Shown one piece after another: positions 1-11,539 of a stretch of DNA of 64,000 nt. The notes beneath the pieces were generated by a model that was not told the origin of the DNA, searched no databases, and saw only the letters and a list, made by a program, of their open reading frames with translations. Source of the stretch: Bidens hawaiensis (taxonomy: Eukaryota; Streptophyta; Magnoliopsida; Asterales; Asteraceae); contig JAIQDT010000234.1 in assembly GCA_021521415.1 (NCBI GenBank), positions 2,217,304 to 2,281,303 on the forward strand. Reading direction: 5' to 3'. Each line of letters opens with the position of its first letter. Within the stretch, counting starts at the first letter, position 1. The translations under genes were made by a program, and so were the position numbers.

Positions 1-1740
1 TATAGACATGTGAAAGAAGCTGATATTCCAAAGTTTAGAGGATTGTTTGGATATCTCAAGAATCCAGATTATGTTGTACTGTCTGATAACAAAATGGAGG
101 AATGATGGAAGTGATTCTGGCATAGTTGAAGAAGAAAGATTAATTTTGGAATTTTAACCAGTGGGCAAGCGGTTTATTAAGATTGAGTCTGATTCTGAAG
201 GAGAGTCTGTTACTCCTAAGAAGAAAAAGAGAAAAGTCATGAAGAAAGAGGTTGTTACTCCAATTACCCAAGAAGAGGTGTATTCGGCTACTTCTAAGAA
301 AGATCCAGAGGAAACAGAGTCCGATTCAGAAGGCCGGGGGATGAGACTAGCTAATCCGAGAGCTAAGTTTGAGAAACGAGCTGAAATTTCAAAGAAACGT
401 AAGTCTACAGATGATCAAGATGAGACTTACGTGACTAAAGAGGTTGTGGAGAAGCCAGTTAAGCCAATTAAGCCAAAGAAAGTTCTTATAAAGAAGTAGT
501 CGAAAAGGGCTACATCTCCCAAATTAAAATTTATTGATGAACCTGATGTTGAAGAACCTGAGGTTACAGTAACTCCTATCAATCCAGCATTTGTTGTGGA
601 AGAACCGGTCGTCGACTTGCAGAGATGATAATATCTTGAAGACACCAGTTGTGGAACCATCTCCACAAGTTCAAGTTCCTCAAGTTTCACCTAAAGCTGC
701 TGAAAAAGTTATTGATTTTAGCTTACCGTCTCTTGATGCTAGTTGCTTTGGAGATTTTCCTACTTTTAGAGATCATGACTCATTGAAGTCTATTGTTACT
801 AAATAAGGGATTCATATAGATAGTTTGGTAATTTAAAATGAGAGATTGAGGAAGGAAAATGCTTAACAGAAGAAGATCATTGAAGATGGTGAGATAAGAC
901 GAAAACAACAAGCTGACTTGTTAAATCTTCATATGAGATACTTTACCATATTGAAAGACAAATTAGGAATCAATCTAGTTGAGGAAATTGGGAAGTCAGA
1001 AGACCGAGTGTTCACTAGAGTGTATGGTGGTGAAGCATTGTCTGAAGAAAGTAATTTCAAAGTACAATATGACCAAGACCATATTGAGGCCAAGGGCAAA
1101 GGAAAGGTTGATAAGCCAACAGTACATATGGACATTCCAGAAGTTGGTGGATCATCATCTGGATTTGTACATTTAAATGAACCAGAGCAAGTGGTGGAAC
1201 CGGTAATGGAACAGATTGTTGTTGAACTAGTTATTGAACAGAGCATTGAGCCAGTGACTGAACAAGTTATACCAGTTGTTGAAGAGCCTATAGAGCCATA
1301 GGATGAGGAGGATGATGAAGAATTGTTAGATTATGGAGATTCTCCTTCTTAAGATGATAATGATGATGATGATCAGGATGATCCAAATGCTGGTGGTGGT
1401 TTGGGTGTGTTGGTTGGTTCTGGTACAAGTGCAAATGTTGAATCTGTGGTTGAACCAGTAATTAAAAGTGAACCTGTTCAGGAATCTACTCAAGCTGGTG
1501 GTAACAATGATGAGCTTGAGATACTTGATGTTGATTCGATAGCTTACAAACCTCCTGTGAGATTTACATATACTAGAGAGGAGTTAGAAGAAGGAGAGAT
1601 CGAGGTGACACGAGCTAATTTAGCAAGAATGCAAAACGTAACTGAATAAGAATTTGTTTTTGATTTTGAAAAGGATCTGGGAATAGTTGATGATAAACTT
1701 GATGGGAAATCAGAATTGATAAGTTTTTTGGCCATAAACA
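1..1740 (+). pseudogene. Degenerate acidic ORF, retroelement-associated type
   Basis: I do not recognise this as a named family. A run of plus-strand reading-frame pieces (161-499, continuing past a TAG to about 627, then 591-806, 918-1301 and 1401-1649, the last three in one frame) reads as one long protein broken by several stops and at least one frameshift. The product is rich in Glu, Asp, Val and Pro, with repeated EPV/EQV motifs around 1185-1300 and an Asp-rich stretch at 1305-1385. The first piece carries a lysine cluster PKKKKRKV at 215-238, which resembles a monopartite nuclear localisation signal. Such acidic proteins are common beside Asteraceae retrotransposons, so an accessory or gag-like ORF of an old element is the likeliest origin. 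It is truncated on the left by the window and on the right by the gypsy LTR-like sequence. Confidence 0.45.
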
Positions 1741-1741
1741 C

Positions 1742-3925
1742 GGATTAAGGGGTTTAAATCGTGTTTTTACGGTTCAAAAGTTCGGTTTAAAGTCCTAACC
1801 GAAACCTTAAGTTTCAAGGATGTTTTGTTGACGATACATGATTGGTTTGTGATATAGGACCTGTATCTACCATACTTAGAAGCATAGAACCTGGAAATTT
1901 GATTAAGAGAGCGAAAACAAACCAAAACCGCAAAGGTAATGCTGAATTACTCGATTACGGGTTGTTTAGGGTTAGATTGTGATTTCCATATTGTTAGCTT
2001 GTAAAATTTTTTAAGAACATCAGGGAGCATATGAATGAGTCCCTGTCCAAATTTGGTAATTTTTCGACCATACGAGAATATTTGGCGAATTTATTACCGA
2101 TTAGAGACGTTTATTTGGGAAAAATACTTGAAAAAGTATGAAATTTTGCGGGGAACTCAGATTTGGTATATATGATCACATATGAAATTTGGGGTCATTT
2201 GGAAAACCCTAGCTATGTTTTGGATTCGCGTTCATTCGAGTTTTTATGGTTGCTTTTGGCTCAAAAAGGTAATTTGGTAAAAGTGCTAGGTTCTGGAAAT
2301 TTTACAGGGTGTTTTGGGATGTATTTGGATCACTCATGATTTTTTTCGGATTTTTCAGAAATCATTTGGTATAAACGGACGATTTTCGGGCTGAATAGAG
2401 CATATAAAATGAATTTTTATAAATTAATGAATAAGTAAATAATTCCAGAAATATATATTTATTTGAATCAAAATATTTAATTGATAAGTGACTAAATTTT
2501 CATTATTTACTGATAAACGAGTAACTAATTGTGCTAAATTGAAGATTAAACAAATTCAATTCTGATAAAAACCGACGAGTTCATGATTGACGAATCTGTT
2601 GGAATATCAGAACATCAAGATTGATCAAAAAAATCATATTTTTGGATTAATCAAGTAAAACCGAACTTTTTGTGAGCAATACGGACAATTTAGATGGATT
2701 GTGCACGTTTTTCTCCAAACCAGACTGCATAAAACCGAAATGAGCCCCGTAGCGAATCTAGACCCCAAAATTGTGATTTTTCTTTATAACTTAATCATTT
2801 TATCAACCAACATGCTTACCAAAGTTTACATACTCATACCTGTTTTCTAAACGCGTAAACAATCAACTTGGCCCAGCTGGTAAAACGCAGAAACTGAGCC
2901 AAGTTCGGTTTTATGTATTAGACATTGAACAACATCGCAATTTAAGCCATTGACACTTTCTAAGCGTGACAATAATACCCAGATTAGACATGCAGCCCAG
3001 TTTAGTGTGAAGATTATAATAATATTAAAATATTAATATCATTATAATATTGATTATAAGGTCCGAGTGCTAGCAGGCAGAACGAATCACTATCCGTTAT
3101 CATGTAGAAAAATATCTATTAAATCGTGAGTTTCATGACCTCACTTTTAAACTGTTTTTACAAACTTTTGGGGTGAAAAACATGTTGATGCATACATATA
3201 TACTCTAAATTGTTTGATGATGGGAATTATCTAAGTGCTAACAAACGAAAGTCCCCACGAACAAAGTGATTAACTTCGAGTCATTAGCTTGTGAATAATA
3301 CTATTGGTTTGACAAACCCAAATGGAATCGGCCTGGTTGCCATGACACACATAGCGTCGTTTGCACATGACCATAATTATACAAACGCGCTATGTAGTGT
3401 TAGACATAGCTACTTGGGGCATGTTGTGGGCGAAAAGGGACCACAGTGGTTGATTGAGCGTGGGAATTAGAGGCACGCAGCGCAGCTAATCAAGGCTTCA
3501 TTGTAGCTTAGCATAATTACATCATAAATATACAAACAAACGTACTTGCGAACGTACATACATACATGCGTATTTACAAACTATGATTGTTGTACGCATA
3601 ACTGATTTCTTGAAACTCGTGAAACTCACCAACTATTTGTAGTTGGCCCATTTTAACATGTTTTTTAGGTATACCAGACTTGGACTAGAAAGTCAATGTC
3701 CTACGTGTTTGACTTGCGATCAATGATGGGTAAATTGATGCAAGTGTGCTAGTAAAAGTATAGCCGCTTAATGGGCAGGATTTAGTTTGTATCACTTAGT
3801 TGTAAACAAAGTTAGATCGATGTAAAATATTTTTAATTAGTTTGTATTGTTCGTTATAAACAATGTGGTTGATACCATTGGTGTCTGTTACATTTCCGTT
3901 TTACGCTTCCGCATTTTCTAGTTGG
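1742..3925 (+). mobile_element. Degenerate Ty3/gypsy LTR, forward strand (approximate ends)
   Basis: Non-coding sequence that resembles the reverse complement of the LTRs in the right-hand array. The clearest match is the GTGAAACTCACCAACTAT block at about 3626 followed by GTAGTTG, and the stretch before the 3' end with TTGATACCATTGGTGTCTGTTAC and TTTCCG near 3865-3915. Further blocks around 2090-2420 also look alike. Terminal TG/CA and the primer site are no longer clear, so both ends are estimates. It lies in the orientation expected for the gag remnant that follows at 4534. Confidence 0.5.
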
Positions 3926-4533
3926 GGCTTTTAGTAGACCCAGCATGCTCACGGGTACCGAATGACCTGATGAAAGAATATTCGATCATTACATTTAATT
4001 GCATCTAAAGGTTAAGGGGAGTATACAAATGTCTCCCGACTATAATATACTAATTAAACTCATAACGGTAAAATGTTTACTTACGGGAGAGACAGCATAA
4101 AACAGTTACCCAATGGTGGGATTATATCGGAGTAATTGTTGTGCAAGTTACGAACTATACATGATTATTATAATATGGGCTCGGATAGACAAGGATAGTA
4201 TAGCACTGTTGTTTATAGTTTCGGTACTCCATGCAAGCATCTGGTAGTATGTTACGCTGATATGGAGGACGATTTGGACCTATTGGTATAAACATTGACT
4301 GTTACTGGGTTAAAATTACTTGTCATTGGATGACAACTTTCGATATATACATACAAACAAAGGCCCTATTAGGCTAAATTTATGTACTATCCTTGGTACA
4401 TGGATATAGGATTCGATGTGTGTGATACACATGTGCTATTTGAAATACTTGAACATTAGCTAACGTAATTCCCTATGAAATGAGTATATGGGAAATTACT
4501 ATTAATAGAAGTATAGTCGTTTATCATTATAGG
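3926..4533 (+). other. Leader of the degenerate gypsy element, no gene seen
   Basis: About 0.6 kb between the LTR-like sequence and the gag remnant. No intact ORF is visible and no clean tRNA-Met primer site remains. It ends in CATTATAGG just before an ATG, which looks like a 3' splice acceptor and parallels the acceptor-like sequence before gag in the array. No counterpart of the array's extra upstream ORF is recognisable here. Confidence 0.35.
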
Positions 4534-5065
4534 ATGGCCTCGAAGAAAACAAACACGTGATCTGAGGCAGTTATGACCGAGATGATGGTTCGAGAACTGC
4601 AGATAGTAACTTTGACAATATCAACGCGATTCGCTACTGGCATTAATACGAAAATAAATACAAATTAAATGCCAAACGCTAATACGGCCACGAATACTAT
4701 ACGCCACCCAATACTAATATAATTACAAAGGTTATTCTTTTGATAAATACAAACATTGTCATGAATAATACTCCGCCACTGAACACTTGTAATACTGTCA
4801 ATAACAATAATTTCCCCCACTAAGTATCTTTAATAACAAAATCTCCTACCGAACATGAATACGGGTCGTAACAACCGTGATCCTTCACGATGGGAATATT
4901 TGTTCAACCAATCTATGTCGTGTAAACCTATAAGTTTTGGTGGTACTAAAAGATCAAATGAGTTAGTAAAATGGATCAAAACGATAAAGTATGTTATCAA
5001 TACCAGTAGTTATTGATTTCTTCAACTCAAATAACACCTTTCAAAGGTTAAAAAGTTACTACGTA
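4534..5065 (+). pseudogene. gag: Broken gypsy gag, N-terminal half
   Basis: Translation from the ATG at 4534 begins MASKK and, with several stops, later gives SCKPISFGG and LVKWI-IK-VINTS. These align by eye with the array gag segments CKPLEFSGSEG and LVKWIEKIESVVNIS, in the same order and with similar spacing. This is therefore the capsid part of a related Ty3/gypsy gag. The similarity stops near 5065, where reverse-strand integrase-like sequence begins. Non-functional. Confidence 0.55.
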
Positions 5066-5069
5066 CATC

Positions 5070-8000
5070 AGTATTTTTCTTTTGTCAGTCTCCGGCTACT
5101 TTCAGTTTGTTTTGGAATCTTATGAGCTTTATCTGTGGTTTCCGGAATGAAATTAGATTTCGCATTTTGAGCGTTGCCAACTTTTAGTCAAATAAAGTAT
5201 CGATTTATATTCATGCTTGTATCATACTAGTTATAGTGCTGTTTGAATAATATTATGATAACTATTTGTATACGAGGATTAGGCCAGTGAAAAATGCCGA
5301 TCCTAGATTTCTCTAAGGTTTAATATACAGGCGCAAGGTAATTCTTACAGTGTCTGTATAGTTCATCCAAGTCGGTCGTTTGTTTGGGAATGACAGGTCA
5401 TGCTTAAACCGATTCGGCTTCTTAAGTTTGCCAGAAAATAAGAGGCGAAATGACTATCTCAGTCTGAAGTAATAGAAATAAACATACAATGTCAAGATAT
5501 AATTTTATTGATATAAGGGTAGGCGCGGCTTTCAGTTGTGTAGTTGTTATGGATTGAGAGGGAGTGTGCAAATTAAGTTAGTAGGTCAATTAGTACCCGG
5601 ACTACAATGTGTTCTCGGAATGATTTACGAAAGTGTGTTATAAGGCTCATAGTAATCTGTTCCCACTTCTACAAGGTGTTTCTGGTTGTTATAACATTAC
5701 TGAGGGTTTTTGGATATTATTTCTTAATTACAGCACAAGTCAGATATTCAGGTCACCAATAATATTCCTTTAAATCTTTGTACATCTTATCGGTACCTGG
5801 ATTAATAGAATCTTTGGACTTATGCGTTTCATCCATGATCAAGTCACGTGTTATACCAAAATTTGGAATCTAGACTCGGTTTGTTTGAGGAATAGAATTT
5901 CATCAGTTTTCTTTTTGAAGTTTTGCTCGTTCCCGTGCAAGTTTTTGCTTTCTAAATGTTATGCTCTTAGGCTTTCTTTTGGGTGATACTACTTTGCCCG
6001 ATAAGGTTCGTCTGAACAATTTTTTTAAAGGCTCGTACTTTCCAGGGTTTAACTTTGTCCCTCCATCTTAAGACATCCGTTTTCACAATTACAATTGATC
6101 CACAAATCTACTTGTCTTCCTTACTTTGTATTTAGTCCCGTCAGATCAATTACGGGTCATAGGCTTTTGTGATTCATGTAATTTGTGCATTTTGTGACAT
6201 ATATGTAGTATTCCCATTCCTTAGGTGCAAAAACAATCATTCCATATTTTGGGTCATGGTTAGTATAGTCCATTTTAAAAATTTTAATATTGGGGTTGAA
6301 TTTTTTTTTAGTAGCAGCTGGAAGGACATTTCTTGTTCTTCTTCCTAATCATGATTTCGTCTTTCTAGGTTAAGAGGGTTAATGGTTGAATTATACGGGT
6401 GAATTTTCAATAAGGCGCCGGTAATACTCAGCTAATCCCAAAATTTGGCGAATTTGTCTTGGTGACTCTGGCGTTTACCAGTTTTGTTCGGGTATATGTG
6501 AATTCCGTGTCAACTAACAACGTCACCTAAGAAGCGTACTTCTTGTAGACAAAATTTGCCCACTTGGACAACTTGTTATACAATTTCTTCTGCCTCAATA
6601 TCTCCAAGATTGTTCATAAATGTTGCTCGTGTTCCTCCTTCGTTTATTAGGATGTTATTGATAAACATTATAACGAATTTATTGGGGTGCAAACTCGGTT
6701 AGTGAGGTCCATGAAGACGGCGGGTCTATTAGTCAGCCCGAAAGGCATAACTAAGGATTCATAGTGAACTTACCGAGTTCAGAACACCGCTTTAAAACAT
6801 TTTCCTCTTGGATTTTAATTTGGTGGTAATCAGATCAAAGGTTGATTTTCGAGAATTTTGAGTTCAAAAGCAATGTTGTTAAGAATGTTGTTAGGTTCAC
6901 TTGAAGGTGTTTTGAAGCCACTACTAACAGGTATCATCCACCCCAGAACAACGTTTTCTTTCAGGCCTTTCAACCAATCAATACGCCCCAGTAGAGCTGC
7001 TTTTGCAAAAACCCGCGCGGTTTCTTGAAAACTCATTTCGGATAAGAAACTTTGAGTATTCAAAGATGCTCTTGTTATTCCCAATAAGATGGATTGGTAA
7101 CAGATCGCTTCTTCCAAAGCGCGCCCCATTCGTTCCGCTCACAACAATCCAATTAGTTCTCCAGGCAAAAAAACATTAGTAACTTGCTACCTGGAGCTGA
7201 TCGAACGATTCATTTATTCGTGGGAGGGGATATTGGTTTTTGTTAGTAATTTTGTGTAGCTTCCGGTAATCAATGCACGTCCTAAAACTTCCATCCTTCT
7301 CCTTTACAAATAACAACGGTGCTTCCCTAGGATAATAACTAGGTCGCTTGAAACCTTTATCTAATAATTCTTGTAATTGACTGGATAATTCTTGCATCTC
7401 CGAGGGTGTCAGTTGATGATGTGCCTTGGTAATGGAGGCTGATCCTGGGATTAGGTCAGTATGAAATCAACTCATTCGGTCGGTGGTAATCTAGGTAGTT
7501 AATTAGGAAAGACATCGAGGTATTCACGCACTACTGGGATCTCTTCTATATGTTTTTCATCGGAGTTATTACAGTTACGTTTGCCAGAAATGCCATACAC
7601 CCTTGGAGTAAACACTTTAAGATGAGACACGAGAAGTGATATTGCACCAAACTTCTTTCCTTGTACCATAATCTCTTCATCATCCGAGAGAGGAGTTCTA
7701 AATATTTAGTTATTACACACGATTTCCGCCTTGTAGCTAACTAGCCCATACTAACAATTACATTGCTGCTTCCCAACTATTTCGGTAGTAGATCAATAAA
7801 AATGGTTAGTTGTTAAGGATAATAGGAATGTTTTGGAGTATTGGTTAACAGTTATAGGTTTATTGTCAGTGAAGTCCATAGCATAGGGATCTATTAGTTC
7901 ATTAACCAGTAGATTTCCCAGGGATAAGAAGTTAGTGGGAATAAGACTTCTATCGGTATCTATATTAATGAACTGAAGCATGTTAATTAGAGATTATGAA

Positions 8001-8160
8001 TGTATTCTTCACCACATTTAAGCTCTGTCATGTTTTATTTGATCCAGTTACTAAACGCGGACTCCAGTCGAGTTAGACGTCGACGTTTGCTCTTGGTCAA
8101 CCTGGGACAGTTCTTTTTAGAGTGTTTCATACTGCCATACTCATAGTTAGAAATAACCAA
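5070..8160 (-). pseudogene. pol: Broken gypsy gag end-protease-RT-RNase H-integrase
   Basis: Read on the minus strand from 8160 leftwards: a decayed zinc knuckle (YEYGSMKHSKKNCPRL, 8095-8145), a protease-like stretch at 7793-7981 (TDRSLI, then NKPITVNQ), RT at 7176-7397 with [18 protein letters not shown] and [10 protein letters not shown] continuing at 6700-6857, and integrase-like sequence around 5690-5880 and 5340-5410, the latter matching the array's [12 protein letters not shown] region by eye. Stops and frameshifts are frequent. The RT is interrupted at 6858-7180 by foreign DNA. Orientation is opposite to the gag remnant at 4534. Confidence 0.6.
6858..7180 (-). pseudogene. rpoC2: Plastid rpoC2 fragment inserted in nuclear DNA (NUPT)
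   Basis: The minus-strand frame from about 7177 to 6911 reads NVFLPGELIGLL, a TGA at 7141-7139, then [52 protein letters not shown]. This is the conserved C-terminal region of the plastid RNA polymerase beta'' subunit. The full plastid gene encodes well over 1,000 residues, so only about 90 codons are present. It carries a premature stop and scattered substitutions, as expected of a non-functional transfer. Positions 6858-6910 are not recognised. The flanks are contiguous RT sequence: the motif VASY ends at about 7180 and its normal continuation FSKI resumes at about 6857. Confidence 0.88.
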
Positions 8161-8164
8161 GTCT

Positions 8165-8310
8165 ACCCGTGTAGAGGATCCCGCGTATGGTGGAAGTTCT
8201 CCTTTGGGTTGAGCGTTCTTCTTTAGCACCAGTGGTGGTCCTGGGTTGACATTTGAAGTAGAGGTGACCGCCGGAGTGAAGACAGGGCTGGTTTTTGGTT
8301 GTGAGGCCAT
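8165..8310 (-). pseudogene. gag: N-terminal scrap of a second retroelement's gag
   Basis: A minus-strand ATG at 8310 opens a Pro/Ser/Thr-rich stretch (MASQPKTSPVFTPAV, ending PPYAGSSTR) about 80 nt downstream of the primer-binding site at 8373-8390. After about residue 48 the frame passes into the unrelated zinc-knuckle remnant, so only the start of this gag survives. The short 5' leader and position directly after an LTR and primer site support a retroelement gag start. The family is not recognised. Confidence 0.4.
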
Positions 8311-8372
8311 AAGGAAGGGGTGAAAAAGATTGAGTGTGAAGCAAATAGTTTTGAGGGATTAAAGCACCGATC

Positions 8373-8390
8373 GCCCCACGGTGGGCGCCA
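8373..8390 (-). promoter_or_regulatory. Primer-binding site, TGGCGCC type
   Basis: On the minus strand TGGCGCCCACCGTGGGGC lies three bases after the LTR end. TGGCGCC followed by a GTGGGG-type core is the usual form of primer sites in one group of plant gypsy-like elements. It differs from the TGGTATCAGAGC site of the right-hand array, so this LTR belongs to another family. Confidence 0.6.
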
Positions 8391-8393
8391 AAT

Positions 8394-8990
8394 TGTTTTG
8401 GTCAAAAATTGACAATGGTAATTTCGTAACCAAATTAGTAATTGGGACTTGGTGCTTATATGAAATGAACGTAAAAGTGCTTGAACACAAGGATTTGTTA
8501 CGAGAAAAAAACCCATTATCCTTAGGATAACAAGCAAAAAACCCCGGGTGGTGAAAACTATCACCACCAATTTATTAATAACAAAGGTGATTACAATTGT
8601 GGAACTCAAGCTTGATCGTGATTACAGAGAATGCGAGTACTAGTAAGTTCTCGAGTGCTAGAGTGTGTCTTATGATCTAGTTTTGAGCTCTATTTATACA
8701 AAAATAAAAGGCTAACAATATGTCCTATATTTAAGGAAACTACGGAATGATTCCAATTAGCCGTTAGCCCTTCAATCAGCACGTTTCCTTTCTTGTCATG
8801 CTTTATTAACTGAAAGTGCGAGTCTTTGGGAGATCACAATAACAATCTTTGACCTGGTAAACATAGAAAGAAGCAAAAATCGTGTTATATATAATGTAAT
8901 TAGGATATCAGTTACCTTGGAGGATACCGCATCCTGGAGTTGTTCTGAATATAACGTTTGCTGAGGATACTGAAAATCCGTGCCCTAACA
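8394..8990 (-). mobile_element. LTR (5' LTR on the minus strand), 597 bp
   Basis: The segment runs TGTTTTGGTC to GCCCTAACA on the plus strand, so it has TGTT/AACA terminal inverted repeats. It is followed on the minus strand by a primer-binding site and a gag start. No partner LTR was found to the left, so the element is truncated. On the right it abuts Ty1/copia integrase sequence, into which it apparently inserted. A target-site duplication cannot be tested without the other end. Confidence 0.65.
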
Positions 8991-11455
8991 GTGCCCATAT
9001 GTGCCATAGCAAAACGTGGTTGCTGAAAGAAAGAATCAGACCATAATTGAGGCGGCTAGAACTATGCTAGCAGATTCTAAGCTTCCCGTTCAATTCTGGA
9101 ATGAGGCTGTGAATACTGCTTGTTATACTTTAAATCGAGTTCTCACGGTGAAGAAGCTGAAAAAGACATGTTATGAGCTACTTAATAACCGAAAGCTGAA
9201 CCTTTAGTTCCTGAACCATTCAGGTGCCCTTGTACTATGTTGAAAAAAGATGCGGGTAAATTTGAAGAGAAAGCGATAGAAGGTTATTTTCTTGGGTTTG
9301 CGTCACCTAAGAAATTGGTATTTAACATCTCTTTTGGGTATGTTGAAGAATGGTACCATGTGGATTGTCAAAGGTACACCACACCACATGCCGGCAAGGG
9401 ACCTGATTAGATGTTTGATTATGATGGTCTTTTCGATTCTTTCTCTCCCTCGGTTGATATACAACAAGAAGATTTGGTTCGTGCTTATCTTGAAGATGAG
9501 ATCTTATTTATTCTAAGATATTCTATTTATGAAGATACAGTTGTACATGATCAACCAGAGATTTCAGATGACGTCTCTATTTCATCTAATGATACCGACT
9601 TAGAAGATTTTACCTCTGAACCATTTTTTGAATCTCATGAAGTTCCTGAGGTACAATATGGAGAATCTTCCCAACATTTGAATGCTTAAGCGACCGAAGA
9701 AAATGTCACCAATCTACAAGACAATGTTGAAGTTCCTGATAATCCGACACTTCGATTCATTCTTATCATCCTCAGGAATACATTATTGGTGATGTGCATG
9801 AGGGAGTTCGTACGTGAAGTCAAGTTGCTAATGTAGTTGAAGATAACTTATTGTGTGTGTATGCTAATTTGAATACATCGGGAATCATGAGCATATCCAA
9901 ATACACTTGCTTTCTATCCCAAATTGAACCGATGAGTGTTTCTATGGCACTTTAGAACCTTCATGGGTCGAAGCAATGCAAGAAGAGTTGCAACAGTTTT
10001 TCGACTGGGTGTGTGGGATCTCATTGATAAACCGGCTCGGTGAAACAGGTGATCCCGACAAAATGGGTATTTAAATGTAAAAAGGACGATCGTGGGGTAA
10101 TTGTCTGAAATAAAGCAAGATTGGTTGTCCAAGGATTTAATCAGCAAGAAGACATATATCACACGGAAGTGTATGCTCCGGTTGCACAACTGGAGGCTAT
10201 ACGAATCTTTTTAGCCTATGCAACTTTCAAGAATTTCAAAGTTTATAAAATGGACGTTAAGAGTGTGTTTCTTGATAGGGAAATTCATGAAGAGGTGTAT
10301 GTGAAGCAGCCTCATGGTTTTGAAGATCTGGAGTATCCTAACCGAGTTGACCGATTAAACAAATCTCTATATGGTCTTCACCAAGCCCCGAGAGCTTGGC
10401 ACAGCACGCTGGTCGACCATCTAATCGATAGTGGCCTCAAACGAGGAACTGTGGATGGTACTCTTTTCTACAAGACTGTGGAAGATGATCTCCTCCTTGT
10501 CCAGTTATATGTTGATGATATCATTTTTGGCTCGACAAATGAAAAGTTATGTAAGGAATTCTAGAAGATTATGTAGACAAAATTCGAGATGAGCTCGATG
10601 GGAGAGATGAGTTTCTTTTTGGGGTTCCAGGTTTACCAGTCTGATAACGAAACCTTATTCAACAGACCAAATACGTGAATGATGTCTTGAGCTGATTCAA
10701 GATTACTGCCGGAAAAGTCCCCTCTACTGCTCTTCCCGTGGGTCACAATTTGCCACCAAACGAATTGGTGGATTCCGTTGATCCGACCCTCTATCGTGCT
10801 ATTTTCGGTTCAGTAATGTATTTAGCTGCTTCGCGTCCTGATATAATGTTTGCTGTTTGTTTATGTGCCGGGTATCAATCGAGTCCCTGGGTGACTCATC
10901 TAGCAGCTGCTAAGCGTATTTTCCACTATCTAAGGGGTACTTCTGACATCAGGTTATGGTATCCCAAGGACGATAGCTTTGAACTTATTGCTTATACATA
11001 TTCGGACTATGGAAGGTGCAAGCTTAACTTCAAGTCTACCACAACAGGATGTCAATTTTTAGGAAACCTGCTTGCTTTCTTGTAGTGTAAAAAGCGAATT
11101 GTCTCTACTTCAACCGCCGAAGCCGAGCACATGCCAGCCTCTAGTTGGTGTTCACAGGTTTTGTGAATCCAGCAACATCTGCGGGATTAGGGTATGAAGT
11201 TTCTCACTACTCCAATATTATTGATAATTCTGCTGCGATAAGTATTACGAAAAACCCCGTCCACCATTTTAAAACGAAACATATTGAAATTCGTTGTCAT
11301 TTTATCCGTGACTTCTATGAAAAGAAATTAATTAATCTTGAAAAGATTCACACGGATTTTCAGAAAGCTGACCTTTTTACCTAAGCATTTGACAAAACGA
11401 GGTTTACATATTTGCGTAGTTTAAATGGTTTAAAAACTTTGACTGAAATTCAACA
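8991..11455 (+). pseudogene. pol: Broken Ty1/copia pol (integrase, RT, RNase H)
   Basis: Domain order integrase-RT-RNase H identifies Ty1/copia. The integrase end is at 9016-9207 (VAERKNQTIIEAARTMLADS). The RT lies at 10121-10564 with APVAQLEAIRI, KMDVKSVFL, SLYGLHQAPRAW and the catalytic YVDD (about 10510). RNase H lies at 10738-11384 with SVMYLAASRPDIMFAV, TSTAEAEHM and ADLFT. An intact-looking acidic linker is at 9411-9689. Many stops (for example after 9207, 9689, 10564 and 11085) make it non-functional. Its 5' half is missing, cut by the LTR at 8394-8990. Confidence 0.85.
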
Positions 11456-11523
11456 GCTCGGTTAATCATTTTTATTTGTTTGTATAGTTTTCCTTTATTT
11501 TTTTCACTATTGTTTATATTTTT

Positions 11524-11536
11524 AGGGGGGAGAAAA
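11524..11536 (+). other. Polypurine tract of the copia remnant
   Basis: AGGGGGGAGAAAA lies about 70 bp after the end of the copia pol remnant, the expected place for the plus-strand primer just before the 3' LTR. No clean TG LTR start follows. Confidence 0.5.
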
Positions 11537-11539
11537 TTA

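Noticed and set aside
6830..7129. A functional plastid-type polymerase gene
   Set aside because: Only about 90 codons with a stop just upstream, embedded in retroelement DNA.
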